Shown in pieces: positions 20,364-33,128 of a DNA stretch of 64,000 nucleotides. The stretch spans positions 36,577,850-36,641,849 of the forward strand of contig CM066991.1 in the NCBI GenBank assembly GCA_033977485.1, read 5' to 3'. Origin of the DNA: Hydrangea macrophylla (taxonomy: Eukaryota; Streptophyta; Magnoliopsida; Cornales; Hydrangeaceae). The notes under the pieces are model-generated. The model had not been told where the DNA came from and made no database searches. It saw only the letters and a list, made by a program, of their open reading frames with translations. Both the position numbers and the translations under genes were made by a program. Numbering within the stretch: the stretch's first letter is position 1; the number at the start of each line of letters is the position of its first letter.

Positions 20364-21844
20364 TGAAGGGAAAATAGATTTAAAGTTATTTATTTAAATG
20401 CGCAATAGAAAACAAAGTTCGAAGCTTTTATTGGTAGCCCGGATCTACTATTTATTAACTCTATAGATACGTATAGGAGGGGACAAGAATTATACCTTTA
20501 AGTCTTGAACCCAATTTTGAAATCTTTGACTTCCAGCAGCTTCCACTAGATGGTCTTCACCCTTATGACTCCTATGGATGCTCTCGGATGGACTAGGGTT
20601 GGTAGGAACCCAAATAGGGAGGATAAGAAGGCTAAGGAAATCCTAAAATAGTTTCTGCAGCTCTGGTATAGAAAAATGATGATTAAAATATCCTGTACGC
20701 AGCTACCCTATTTATAGATTTCCAAACTGACTTTAAGCCTTCGATCGATCGAACCTTCGATCCTCTTCGATCAATTGAAGGTTCTTCAATCGATCAAACC
20801 TGTCAAGACTTCAATCGATCAAAACACTTTCGATCGATCAAACTTCTCTTGACTTCATCCTCTTGTGCCTTTCCAAGCATCCTAGCTGAGTTAATAATGG
20901 GACCTCCTAGGCTTTTTACTTTTGGCTTAGAGCAGTTGTTGATTCCCATGACCAAACTCTTTGATCAGTAAATTAACCAACTGATCAGTTAATGTTTACT
21001 CCACTATAAAACGGTTACTGAACTCCAGTGCAAAAGAACATATCCGAAGCGATAACTAGACTTGTATGGTGTGTTAATGTCCCTCTACCATCAGCACTCA
21101 TAATTATATTTAGGTAGTCAGATAAATGGTTACTATCAACTTGAATCACAATTACTTCTTGTATTCCTTGAGTTCCATTCACCCCTCATGATTACCAAAC
21201 ATGTTGATAACTAATTATCAACAAGACTGCAGTTTTTAGTAATCAACTTGGTGATATTATCAAGTGAATGCTTACTCTTTATAGAGGGTAGATTCTATCT
21301 TGACAATATATGTTCATAACCCCATGAACATGACATACCAAAATACCCAGGTGTTGATCTTTAAGACCTCATTGATTGGTAAGTCAAAGTAGACATATCC
21401 ATAGTCTATGTTCATAATTATCTGAAGATTGAGAAGATGCACCTTGTACAAGTTATGAGTTCCTATAGATTGTTGACAGTCTTGAGTGTCAATAGGAAAC
21501 TCATGTCCGTCAGTGCACTATAAGCACTAGCATACTAACTAAGAGTTATATTCCAGTGATTGAGATTCATCACTCCATCTAATGGTAGATAATCATGCTA
21601 CAGTGTAAACCTGATGAGATATCTAGTCTCATCATCCACTGTGATACATTCTAAGTATCAATGAATACTAACTCGTATCTCACTTGTATGTATCTCACAC
21701 GCACACGAATTTCTTACGATGATACTTAAGGATAAACAATCATCTCATGAAAGGCATACATAACAAAATATAAAGGTGATATCAATATCTTAAAATGTCA
21801 ATGTCTCATACATAAAGTAATGGTTTGAGGGCACAATCCCAACA
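20364..21844 (-). repeat. 3' LTR of copia-1
   Basis: Read on the minus strand it starts TGTTGGGTTTGTGCC and ends in a degenerate TTCA, 1481 bp. It matches the copia-2 LTRs along its length. A TATA box (TATAAATA on the minus strand) lies at 20709-20716. CGATCGATCG palindromes cluster at 20735-20850. Confidence 0.88.
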
Positions 21845-21859
21845 AACTCCCACTTGTAC

Positions 21860-24428
21860 TCATAACCATTCAGAACTACATTTGAGACCTAGACAATATA
21901 GATGATGATTAAAGACCTTCTGGGGAAAGGCCTTTGTATACGGATCCACAAGATTATCAGTGGTGGCAATCTTGGCGATAGTCACATTTCCACGTTGAAA
22001 AATATCTTGAATTAGATGATATTTCTACTCTATGTGCTTTCCCTTTCCATGGTTCCTTGGCTCCCTAGACTGAGCCACTGTCCCACTATTATCGCAGTAT
22101 AGCATAATAGGTGACAGTGATACTAGTATCACCTTCAGTTCTATGAGGAACTTCTTGAGCCAAATAGCTTCCTTTGCAGCGTCACAAGCAGCCACATACT
22201 CAGGTTTCGTGGTATAGTCTATAATGCATTTCTGCTTAATACTTCTCCAACTAATAGCACCACGTCCCAAGGTAAAGATATATCTGGATGTCGACTTCCT
22301 TGAATCTTTATTTGACATAAAATCCGAGTCAGTGTGTCCTATTGAAACTAACTCACTACCGCTATACATAAGTATGCAATCTTTAGTCCTTCTCAAGTAC
22401 TTAAGAATGTGCTTAACGGCTGTCCAGTGTTCTGAACCTGGATTCGATTGATACCTGCTAACCATGCCAATGGCAAAGTAGATATCTAGTCTAGTGCATA
22501 ACATTGTATACATGAGACTTCCCACTACTGAAGCATAGGGAACTCCTACTATGCAATTCCTCTCCTCCTGTGTCTTTGGACACTAGTCATTGGAAAATGC
22601 TAAACCATGCCTGAAAGGTAATAAACCTTTCTTCGAATTGTCCATAGAAAACCTAGTTAGCACCTTATCGATATAACCAGCTTGAGATAATCCATTATCT
22701 TTCGCTTGTGATCTCGAAAGAGCTTTATCCCAAGGATATAGCTCGCCTCCCTTAGATCCTTCATATCAAAAGTACTAGCTAGCCAAACCTTAACCGTTGA
22801 CAACGCCTCTACATCATTCCCAATGAGTAGAATGTCATCAATGTAAAGAATAAGAAAAGCCACCACTTTCCCTTCACTCTTCTTATATACACAAGGCTCA
22901 TCCAGATTCTATATGAAACCAAACGACTTGATCGCTTGGTCAAAACAAATGTTCTAACTCCTGGATGTTTGCTTAAGCCTATAAATAGACTTTTACAACT
23001 TGCATACCAAGTTACCTTACCCACCTACTATGAACTCTTCTAGTTGCTGTATATAGATGTCCTCCTTAAGATTTCCATTCAAGAATGCAGTCTTGACGTC
23101 CATTTGCTAGATCTCATAATCTAGGCATACAACAATAGATAGGAGTATTCTGATGGACTTAAGCATGGGAGAGAAGGTTCCTCAAGTCAATGCCCTCCCT
23201 CTGAGTATAACCTTTCGCTACAAGCCTTACCTTAAAGGTCTCAACCTTTCCATCAGATCCTCTTTTCCTCTTGTAAACCTACTTACAACCAATGGTTTTA
23301 AAATTAGCAGGAAGTTCTATAAGATTCTAGACCTGATTAGAATGCATAGATTCCAATTCAGCCTTCATAGCTTTAACCCAAGGAGCTGAATCAACATCAA
23401 CTATTGCCTCTTCATATATGGCAAGATCATATTCAAATTCTATGGAGACAACTTCAAAAACTTCTCCTAAGAACATGTATCTATCAGGCTGGCTGATAAT
23501 CCTCCCACTACGATGAGGTACTTATGTAAAAATTGGTGAAGAAGTGGTATTTTCTTGTCTTACATTATTATCAATTGTGGGTAGGACTAAGGGTTCTCCT
23601 TCTATATCTTTAAGATCTATCCTTCCCTTTGGTTTATGGTTCATGATATAATCATCCTCCAAGAAAACAATATTTGTGGTAGCAAACACTTTCTATTCTC
23701 TTAGATCATAAAAATGCCATCCGTAAGTACCCTTTGGATACCTACAAAGTAACCTACTTCCGATCTAGAACCAACTTGCTCATCTTTCTTTTTGGTACAT
23801 GTGCCGGACACCTCCATATCTGGAGATGTTGCAAAGAAGGTTTGTACCCAATCCACATCTCCTGTGGTGTCTTGGGAATAGATTTGCTTGGTACTAGATT
23901 TAATATATATGTAGCGGTTTCCAAGGCATAACTCCAAAGGAATAATGGAAACTCTGAATAACTCATCATTGACCTAGTTATGTCTAAAAGAGTCAAATTC
24001 CTTCTTTCCGCTACACTGTTCTGTTGAGGCACACCAGGTACAGTCAACTGTGGCTGAATCCCATTCTATATGCGGTGATCAATAAACTCATTAGAGAGGT
24101 ACTCGCCACCTCGATTAAATTGAATGGCTTTGATATCTGTTTTGAATTGCTTTTCCACTTCAGCCTAAACTCTTTGAACTTTTCAGAGGCTTCAGACTTG
24201 TGCTGCATTAAGTACACATAGCCATACCTAGAGTGGTCATTAGTAAATGTTATAAAATACTCATAGCCACCCCTTGCTATAATATTTATTGGTCCACACA
24301 CATCAGTATGTACAAATTCCAACAATGCATTGGTCCTATTGCCCTTTGTTGGAAAGGGCCTTTTTGTCATCTTACCTGCTAAACAAGACTCGCAGACTTC
24401 CATTGGTTTGAGAACCAAATTACCTAAG
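21860..24428 (-). pseudogene. pol: copia-1 pol (integrase, RT, RNase H), broken
   Basis: From right to left one reads the pre-integrase region (VCESCLAGKMTKRPF), the integrase core with HTDVCGP and the VPQQNSVAERRN segment, RT fragments with a YIDD box (near 22810-22835), and RNase H (TDSDF, CDNSGTVAQS). Many stops and frameshifts separate these pieces. It aligns with copia-2 pol segment by segment. The end by comparison with copia-2 is the TGA at 21860-21862 (minus). Confidence 0.85.
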
Positions 24429-24790
24429 TATGGACCGTGAAAATGCAGAGGGGGGGAGGGGTCCTGGCATTCTCGACAGTGTCCTGGAATGGATCCAAGG
24501 AGCACACTTCAAGGAACTAGAACTTCCTCACGCAATCCTAGAGACAAAGAGTCGTCACCTAATTTTCATCGAGAATTAGGAAACCCAAGTTTAACTTGCC
24601 CAAAATTAAATAAGGTTACTCGTCCTTCATTATCAAAAACAAGGTTTGGGGGTCTTAGTACGAGAGGGGAAGGAGCCCGAGTAGGACTAAAGCACCCCCT
24701 GCTCGCCCTACCCAACGGTAGGCCTTAATTCAAATATCGTTGTTCTTAATTCATAATTGGTGTTGTTTTCTCAAATATACTATATACATG
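24429..24790 (-). repeat. Tat-3 3' LTR, terminal fragment
   Basis: It begins (plus strand) TATGGACCGTGAAAATGC, matching TGTGGACTGTGAAAATGC at 63775. Both continue with a G-run and the same text up to the window end. On the minus strand it holds a PBS-like TGACGACTC (24549-24557). Its inner boundary near 24790 is uncertain because it runs into the 5'-truncated chromovirus. Confidence 0.75.
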
Positions 24791-24794
24791 GCAA

Positions 24795-25989
24795 AAAGAA
24801 GCATCTAATAAAATTAAAAGTAGTTGTTCAAAAAACTAAAGAAAAGTGAGTTTTGGTTGTCAAGTGTTACCTTTCTTGGTTATGTGATTTCTAAAGACAG
24901 AGTGTCATTTGATCCACAGAAGGATTAGTGAAAGAGTTTGAACGATTAGGCGAGACCAACCAATGTATAAAAAATTTATAGTTTTCTTAGATTTATAGGG
25001 TAATATAGAAGATTTGTTCTGGATTTCTCAAGGATTGCGACTCCAATGACAACATTAATGAGAAAAGATGTTCCATTTGAATGGGGGAAAGAATGTGAAA
25101 AAAGCTTCCAGACATTGAAAAGTAAGTTAACTTCTGCCCCGATCCTTTCAATTCCAACAGACACCGAGGGATTCAGTATTGACAGTGATGCTTCTCATCA
25201 GGGCTTAGGGTGTGTCCTCATGCAAGGGGACAAAGTGATAGCATATGCTTCAAGGCAATTGAAAAGCCATGAGAAGAATTACTCTACAAATGACTTAGAA
25301 CTTGCTGCGATAATCTTTGCTTTAAAGATTTGGCGACATTACTTATATGGAGAAACTTGTGAAATTTTCACTGACCATAAGAGTTTATAATACTTGTTTA
25401 CTCAGAGGGACTTAAACATGCAACAACAAACATGGTTAGAGTTAACGAAGGACTATGACCTGAAAATTCAATATCATCCGGGTAAGGCGAATGTGGTCAC
25501 CGATGCTTTGAGTCAAAAATCATCAGAGAGTTTGACGTGTATTTTGATAGCACAAGAAGGATTAGTGAAAGAGTTTGAACGATTGGAATTAGAAGTGATT
25601 CCTAGAGTTAAAGGTGGATTGATGGCTGCAATTGTATCATAACCTGATTTGATTGGAGAGATTAAAGTAAATCAACTTTTGGATCCAAACTTGAAAGTTA
25701 TGGAAGAATTATCCGAGGGTAAACGACCAGAGTTTAGTTTACATGAAGGGGTATTATGGTATATCAATTGGTTATATGTGCCAAATGTTGGCAATTTAAA
25801 AGCAAGAATTTTGGGGGAAGCTCATGGTACCCGGTATTCCGTACATCCGGGTAGTACAAAGATGTATAGAGATTTAAGGGAAATTTATTGGTAGAGTGGA
25901 ATGAAACGTGAAGTCACTGATTATGTAGCTAGATGTATGACATGCTAACTCGTAAAGCTTGAACATCAATGACCTGCAGGGGAGATACA
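24795..25989 (+). pseudogene. pol: Chromovirus-like Ty3 pol fragment: RT end, RNase H, integrase zinc region
   Basis: The segment starts in the last part of RT (FLGYVISKDRV), has a frameshifted stretch, then RNase H ([25 protein letters not shown], followed by a stop) and the connection/zinc region of integrase (VHPGSTKMYRDLREIYW, then stops). It is interrupted at 25989/25990 by copia-2 and resumes at 34598 in the corresponding place. The 5' half of the element is missing, so a deletion joins it to the Tat-3 LTR fragment. Confidence 0.88.
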
Positions 25990-27412
25990 TGTTGGGTTTG
26001 TGCCCTTAAACCATTACTTTATATATGAGACATTGACATTTTAATATATGGATATCAACTTTACATTTAGTTATGTATGTTTCTTTCATGAGATGAATGT
26101 TATCCTTAAGTATCATAGTAAGTAATTCGTGTATGTATGAGATACATACTAGTGAGATACGAATTACTATTCTTTGTTACTTAGAATGTGTCACAGTGGA
26201 TGATGAGACTGGATATCTCATCAGGTTTACACTGTAGCATGATTAACTACCATTGGATGGAGTGATTAATCTCAATCACTAGTGTTTAACTCTTAGTTAA
26301 CATGCTAGTGCTTATAGTGATTTGACTGACCTGAGCTTTCCTATTGACACTCAAGACTGTCAATCAGTCGATAGGAACTCATAACTTGTATAAGGTACGT
26401 GTTCTTAATCTTAAGACGATTATGAACACAGAATGTGGATATGGCTGCTTTGACTTACCAATCAGTGAGGTCTATAGAAGATCAACACCTGGGTATCTTG
26501 GGTATGTCTGTGAGCATATATTATCAAGACAGAATCTACCCTCTGTTTCAAAGTAAGCATTCCCTTGAGATTGTCACCAAGTCGATTACTGATTACTGCA
26601 GTCTTGTTGATAAGAGTTATCAACATGTTTGGTAATAATGAGAGGTGAATGGGACTCAAGGAATACAAGAAGTAATCATGATTCAGGTTGATAGTAACAG
26701 TTATCCGACTACCTGAATATGATTATGAATGCTGAAGGTAGAGGGACATTAGTACAACATACAAGTCTAGTTATCGCTTCGGATATGTTCTTTTGCGTTG
26801 GAGTTCAGTTATCGTTTTATAGTGGAGTAAACGTTAACTGACCAATTAGTTAGTTTGCAGATCAAAGAGTTTTGTCACGGTAATTAACAAACTGGTCTGA
26901 TCCAACAATAAAGAGCCTAGGAGGTCCCACTCTTAGCTCCGCTAGGATACTTAGAAAGACACATGAGGAAGTTGTCAAGACAAGTTCGATCGATTGAAGT
27001 CTTGGCAGTCTCGATCGATCGAGAATGGTTTGATCGATCGAAGATCTTCAATCACTCGAAGTCTAGGTCAGTTCTGGAAAAGGGTTCGTCGTTTTTATTA
27101 ACCAGATGCTGCAGAAACTATTTTAGTCTTCCTAAACCTTCCTATCCTGTATATTAGAAATCCCACCATCTCTAGTCTTTCTGGCAGGCATCCACAGGAG
27201 ACATAAGGGTGAAGACAACCTAGTGGACGTTGCTGTATCACCAAGGTTCAAGATATCAGAATTGGGTTCAAGACACCAAGGTATAATCTTGTCCCCTCTT
27301 GTGCGCATCTATAGAATTAGTGAGTAGTAGATCCTGGTCTACCATTAAGTTTTTATAACTTAACTTTTCCGCTGCGCATTTAAACTTTTAACTTAAACCG
27401 GTTTTTCCATCA
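25990..27412 (+). repeat. 5' LTR of copia-2
   Basis: It is 1423 bp, starts TGTTGGGTTTG and ends TTTTTCCATCA. Compared with the 3' LTR it lacks about 28 bp around 27072-27080 that contain the TATA box, and a shorter piece in the CGATCGATCG cluster near 26995. Confidence 0.95.
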
Positions 27413-27414
27413 AT

Positions 27415-27427
27415 TGGTATCAGAGCC
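27415..27427 (+). promoter_or_regulatory. Primer-binding site, initiator Met tRNA type
   Basis: TGGTATCAGAGCC lies two bases after the 5' LTR. It is the standard plant copia match to the 3' end of tRNA-iMet. Confidence 0.95.
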
Positions 27428-29124
27428 ACGCTCGTTTGGATCTATAGATGTGTTTTTGGAATACTATTTTGATTGGCATGTTGATTTTAGAACTATTTTC
27501 AAAACTGCATCGTCACAGATCTGTTTCTGCAGTGTCATCACAGCAGAGTGCAAATCTGTGATTGCATAGGATGCAAGGCGGGTTCGATCTATCGAACATG
27601 TTTCGATCGATCGAACATTCTCTGTACTCAAGCGATCGAACAGGTTTCGATCGATCGAAACCTTCTAGTGTTCGATCGATCGAATAGAGTTAGATCGATC
27701 GAGATAGATTCTTTGTCAGGTTCTCTATTTCATATTTTAAAGTGTTTTTGAAATTAAATACTTTAATTTTAAAATATTCTGTAAAATTTTCAAATCATTA
27801 TGTGAAACAAACTGTTCAAGCGATTGAACAGTGTTCAATCGATCGAATGTTCGAGCGATCGAACGGTCTTCGATCGATCGAACTGTGACAGAGAAGTAAG
27901 ATGCAGTTTTAAGTTCTAATTCAGTATGTAAAGAGTTTATATACTGTGTGAATCAATTAAGTGTTCCAATAGTTACATATATTTGTTATGTATGTATGGA
28001 TGCGTGTACGACTAACCCTTTTGCAGCTAGATTAGTCGCTTTCTCCCATGGCACCAAGTCATTTGAATATTTTGTATTTAAATTGTTTGAGATTGGTGCA
28101 TGTTTTAATTTAAGTTTGGTTTGGTTTTAAGGCATATGTAAAGGGCACTGCGACTTCAGTCCTACGAAAAAGAAAGTCGCACCGGTTTTCCTAGCCTTTT
28201 ATTGTATTTTGTTGTTGCTATTTCTATTTCTAGATAAATTGTAAGCTTCGAAAGAAGCATAGGACAAATGTAATAGAATTAGAAAATGCATGAAGATGGA
28301 GCAAGGAGCCGTTGTCCATGAAGATGGAGCCGGAGGCGATCAAACCAAAAGGAGGTTCTATGGAGATAGAGCCATGGGAGATAGAGGAATTGTTTGGATG
28401 TCTTTATTTTCAATTTTAGTTTTTTGTTTTATGTGCTTGGTTTGTGATTGGCATTTAATTATATTGTTACTACTTGCATGCACGTAAAACAAGTTTTCTA
28501 AAATAAAATTCAAAAACCATTTCAACGCATTAGTAAACATTGGATGTTTATGGTTAATGTATGGAAACATTTTTAAAAGCAAAATCCTTAATTTCTAAAT
28601 CTAGTGGGAGAGGGTCTTATTAATAAACACCCACGATCTTCCATTAACGGTTCATTGTAAGATGAGTGGTGCATTCTGTGTCACCTCGTCAGGGGTGATC
28701 ATTCCATATGAATGGTGCATTGCTCATTGGTTACTAGATGTGAACTTCCTTTGATAGAATCAATCAGACGTGTTAGCGGGTGACCACCACACAGAGGCTC
28801 TACTTGAGACGGTTGTGATTGGATCCTAGGTAATGGCACATACTAGCTAAGTTATGGATACAAGATCCCACACGGGGCATTATTCAGAAACTTAGAGATC
28901 AAAAGGGTTCGGGAGTCATAACTGGTTTTGCAAGAGTTGCATGGCGGACAAGTCATGATTAATCGAAAGATCGAACATTGACCACCACACGGAGGCTTTA
29001 TTCTTTCATTTCGATATTCCAGCGACTTTGTTTTAAAATAAGAGTTTTAAGGATTCTTTTATTTCAAACTGTCAAATCTGATATTCATATTTATTTTGTC
29101 TTTTGATTTTTACAGTAAATCATA
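27428..29124 (+). other. Long leader of copia-2
   Basis: About 1.7 kb lie between the PBS and the gag start without a convincing gene. It is dense in TTCGATCGATCGAA palindromes at 27586-27690 and 27824-27885. A phrase GACCACCACAC-GAGGCT occurs twice (near 28780 and 28980). Confidence 0.75.
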
Positions 29125-32100
29125 ATGTCTGGATTTACATTTAGTCCACTTGCCACCATACTCACTCAAAACAAGTTAACTGGAAATAACTACACTGAAT
29201 GGAAACGAAACCTTGACATTGTATTAACTGCGGAGGATCACATATATGTCCTCACCACCCCATGCCCCGAAGAACCCGCGGCAAATGCTTCGGCAGTTGC
29301 CAGACGCGAGTTTGACAATTGGAAGAAGTCGAATGGAATGGATCGTTGCTATATTCTGGCCTCAATGGCTGGTGTGTTGCAACACCAATTCCAATCGAAT
29401 GATTCTGCCAGTGATATTATCACATCCCTGAAAAAGATGTTCGGGGAGCATGGCAGGCCTGCTAGACAGGTAGCCATGCAAAAGATAATGAGTGCAAAGA
29501 TGTCCAAAGGGACTCCAGTCAAGGAACATGTTTTAAAAATGATTGGTTATTCAAACGAGCTGGAGACCCTAGGTGCCAACATCGATGCACATACCCAAGT
29601 TGATATGATCCTCAATTCGTTGTTGCCTTCATTCGCTCAATTTAAACTTAACTATAATATGAATCAAATGAATTTTTCAATGAGCGAATTGATGAGTTCT
29701 CTTTTGGCAGCGGAAGGGGTGATCAAACCTGGGGTCAACGTCTTGAACGTTGAGAAAAGTGCTTCCTCTTCCCGATCTACACCGAAAGGAAAGAAAGGGA
29801 AGAAGAAGGCTGGCACTGGTGGTCCAAGTGTTGGACCGATCCCTAAGATTGCAAAATTTAAGAGAAAAGGTAAGGGCAAAGGGAAGGTGGGTGGCCAAGG
29901 CAAAGGAAAGTGTTTCCAATGCGGTGAGAAGGGCCATTGGAAGAGGAACTGTCCAGAATTCTTAGCTACAAGAGTTCAAGGTATGATTGAATCACATGTG
30001 ATTGAAGTAAGTTTTATTACAGATACTTCAAACACTTGGTGCATTGATTCTGGTGCGACTAACCATATCTCTAATTCATTGCAGGGGTTCAGATCAACCA
30101 GGAGGTGCAGTGATGGGGAAATCATACTTACTCTAGGTTCTAGTGCAACCGTTTCTGTGGTTGCTATAGGAGTCGTAGTTTTAGAATTTCTAGACAATAA
30201 AGTTTTGATTTTATCAGATGTACTTTACGTCTCTTCAATGAGACGTAATTTAATTTCAGTTTCTAATTTATCGAATAATGGTTATTCTTTTCATTTTGGA
30301 ACTGAAGTTGTTATTAAAAGAAATAGTTCTTTTATATGTTCTGGTGTTAAATCAAATGGTTTGTATGTGATCACTCCCAATATTTCTAAAGATTCTTGCT
30401 TGGAACTTAATAACTCAATTGTAACTATACCATCTATAAGAAAAGAACCTTCCACTAATCCAACAAGGCTTTGGCATATGAGGCTTGGCCATATCAATCT
30501 AAATAGGATTGGCAGACTAGTCAAAGAAGGGGTCTTAGGCGATTTGGTTCTCGAACAAATGGAAGTCTGTGAGTCTTGTTTAGAGGGTAAGATGACTAAA
30601 AGGCCCTTTCCTGCAAAGGGCAATAGAACCAATGCTTTGTTAGAATTAGTTCATACTGATGTGTGTGGACCAATAAATATTAGAGCAAGGGGTGGTTATG
30701 AGTATTTCATAACATTTACTGATGACCACTCTAGGTATGAATATGTGTACCTAATGCAGCATAAGTCTGAAGCCTTTGAAAAGTTCAAAGAGTTTAGGGC
30801 TGAAGTGGAGAAGCAATTGGGCTCACATATCAAGGCCATTCGATCTGATCGAGGTAGCGAGTACCTCTCTAATGAGTTTATTGATCACCTCGTACATAAT
30901 GGGATTCTGTCACAGTTGACTGCATCTGGCATGCCTCAGCAGAATGGTGTAGCGGAGAGAAGGAATCGGACTCTTTTAGACATGACTAGGTCAATGATGA
31001 GTTATTCAGAGTTGCCATTATTCCTTTGTGGTTATGCTTTGGAAACTGCTACATACATATTAATCTAGTACCAAGCAAATCTATTCCCTGGACACCACAG
31101 GAGATGTGGATTCGGCGCAAGCCTTCTTTGCAACATCTCCGGATATGGGGGTGTCCGGCACATGTGCTGAAAGGAAAAATGAGCAAGTTGGATTCTAGAT
31201 CAGAAGTATATTATTTTGTAGGGTATTCAAAGGGTACTTATGGATGGTATTTTTATGATCCAAGAGAACAGAAATTGTTTGTTAGTACAAATGCTATTTT
31301 CTTAGAGGATAATTATATCATGAACCATAAACCTAAGGGAAGGATAGATCTGAGAGAAATAGAAGGAGAGCCCTCAGTCCAACCCGCAGTTAATAACGAT
31401 GTAAATCAAGAAAATACCACTTCTTCACCCATTTTCGCACCGGTGCCTCATCGTACTGGGAGGATTATTAGCCAGCCTGATTGATACATGTTCTTAGGAG
31501 AAGTTTTTGAAGCTGTCTCCATAGAATCTGAATCTGATCCTATCACATATGAAGAGGCAATGGCTGATGTTGATTCAGATCATTGGGTTAAAGCTATGAA
31601 GGCTAAATTAGAATCTATGGATTCTAATCAGGTCTGGGATCTTGTAGAACTTCTAGCCAATATTAAACCCATTGGTTGTAAGTGGGTCTACAAGAGGAAA
31701 AGAACATCTGATGGAAAGGTTGAGACCTATAAGGCTAGGCTTGTAGCGAAAGGTTATACTCAGAGGGAGGGCATTGACTATGAGGAAACCTTCTCGTCGG
31801 TGGCCATGCTCAAGTCCATCAGGATACTCCTATCCATTGCTGCATGCCTAGATTATGAGATCTGGCAGATGGATGTCAAGGCTGCATTCTTGAATGGCAA
31901 TCTTGAGGAGGACATCTATATGCAACAACCAGAAGGGTTCATAGCTGGTCGGAAAGGTAACTTGGTATACAAGTTGCAAAAGTCCATTCATGGGCTTAAG
32001 CAGGCATCTAGAAGTTGGAACATCCGATTTGACCAAGCGGTCAAGTCGTTTGGTTTTATACAAAATCTGGATGAACCTTGTGTATACAAGAAGTGTGAAG

Positions 32101-33113
32101 GAAAAGTGGTGGCTTTTCATGTGCTTTACGTTGACGACATTCTACTTATTGGAAATAATGTAGTGGCATTGTCAACGGTCATGGTTTGGCTAGCTAGTAC
32201 TTTCAATATGAAGGATCTAGGAGAGGCGAGCTATATTCTAGGGATAAAGCTCTTGCGGGATCCTAAGCGAAAGATAATGGGATTATCTCAAGCTGGTTAT
32301 ATCGATAAACTGTTAACTAAGTTTTCAATGGATAATTCGAAGAAAGGTTTGTTACCTTTCAGGCATGGTTTAGCGTTCTCTAAGGATCAGTGTCCTAAGA
32401 CACAAGAGGAGAGGAATCGCATGGCAGGAATTCCATATGCTTCTGCAGTTGGAAGTCTCATGTATGCGATGTTATGCACTAGACCAGATATCTATTTTGT
32501 CGTTGGCATGGTTAGCAGATATCAATCGAATCCAGCTCCAGAGCACTGGACAACCGTTAAGCACATTCTTAAGTACTTTAGAAGGACTAAAGATTACATA
32601 CTTATGTACGGCGGTAGTGAGTTAATTCCAGTAGGATATACTGACTCGGACTTTATGTCAGATAAAGATTCGAGGAAGTCAACATCCGGACATCTCTTTA
32701 CCTTGGGAGGTGGTGCTGTTAGTTGGAGGAGCATTAAGCAGAAATGCATTACAGACTCAACTATAGAAGCTGAGTATGTGGCTGCTTGTGAAGCCACAAA
32801 GGAAGCTGTTTGGCTCAAGAAGTTTCTTATGGAGCTCGAGGTGGTACCAACGCCATTGTCACCTATTACGCTTTACTGTGATAATAGTAGGGCAGTGGCT
32901 CAGTCCAAGGAGCCAAGGAACCACGGGAAGGGAAAGCACGTAGAGCAGAAATATCATCTTATTCGAGATATTGTTCAACGTGAAGATGTGACTGTCACCA
33001 AGATTGACACCGCTGACAATCTTGCTGATCCGCTTACAAAGGCCTTGCTACAGAAGGTCTTTGATCGTCATCTAGATAGTTTAGGTCTTAGATGTAGTTC
33101 TGAATGGTTATGA
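29125..33113 (+). pseudogene. gag-pol: copia-2 gag-pol polyprotein, two lesions
   Basis: Gag comes first (UBN2-type, about residues 20-230), then a CCHC zinc knuckle at 262-275 (CFQCGEKGHWKRNC). The protease follows with IDSGATNH at about 305, then the pre-integrase region (LWHMRLGH), the integrase core with acidic residues in HTDVC, RSDRGSE and NGVAERR, RT with YVDD, and RNase H ending at TKALLQK. The first lesion is a 1-base loss near 31063, after TATYIL. The second is a TGA near 31481, after IISQPD, consistent with C-to-T at a CpG. Otherwise both halves are open. The copia order PR-IN-RT-RH is clear. Confidence 0.93.
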
Positions 33114-33117
33114 GTGC

Positions 33118-33128
33118 AAGTGGGAGTT
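33118..33128 (+). promoter_or_regulatory. Polypurine tract of copia-2
   Basis: AAGTGGGAGTT directly precedes the 3' LTR. The same string precedes the copia-1 LTR. Confidence 0.9.

Larger units (their letters stand above)
20364..24428 (-). mobile_element. Ty1/copia retrotransposon copia-1, 3' part
   Basis: This is a minus-strand element closely related to copia-2. It keeps its 3' LTR (20364-21844), the PPT (AAGTGGGAGTT read on the minus strand, directly right of the LTR) and pol up to the start of the integrase region. It stops abruptly at 24428, where the end of the Tat-3 LTR begins. The missing gag, protease and 5' LTR are expected right of the window. Confidence 0.88.

Noticed and set aside
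24489..24728. 79-residue plus-strand frame
   Set aside because: It lies within the Tat-3 LTR end and has no motif.
27420..27430. tRNA gene near GGTATCAGAGCC
   Set aside because: This is the primer-binding site of copia-2 and not a tRNA gene; no cloverleaf can be formed around it.
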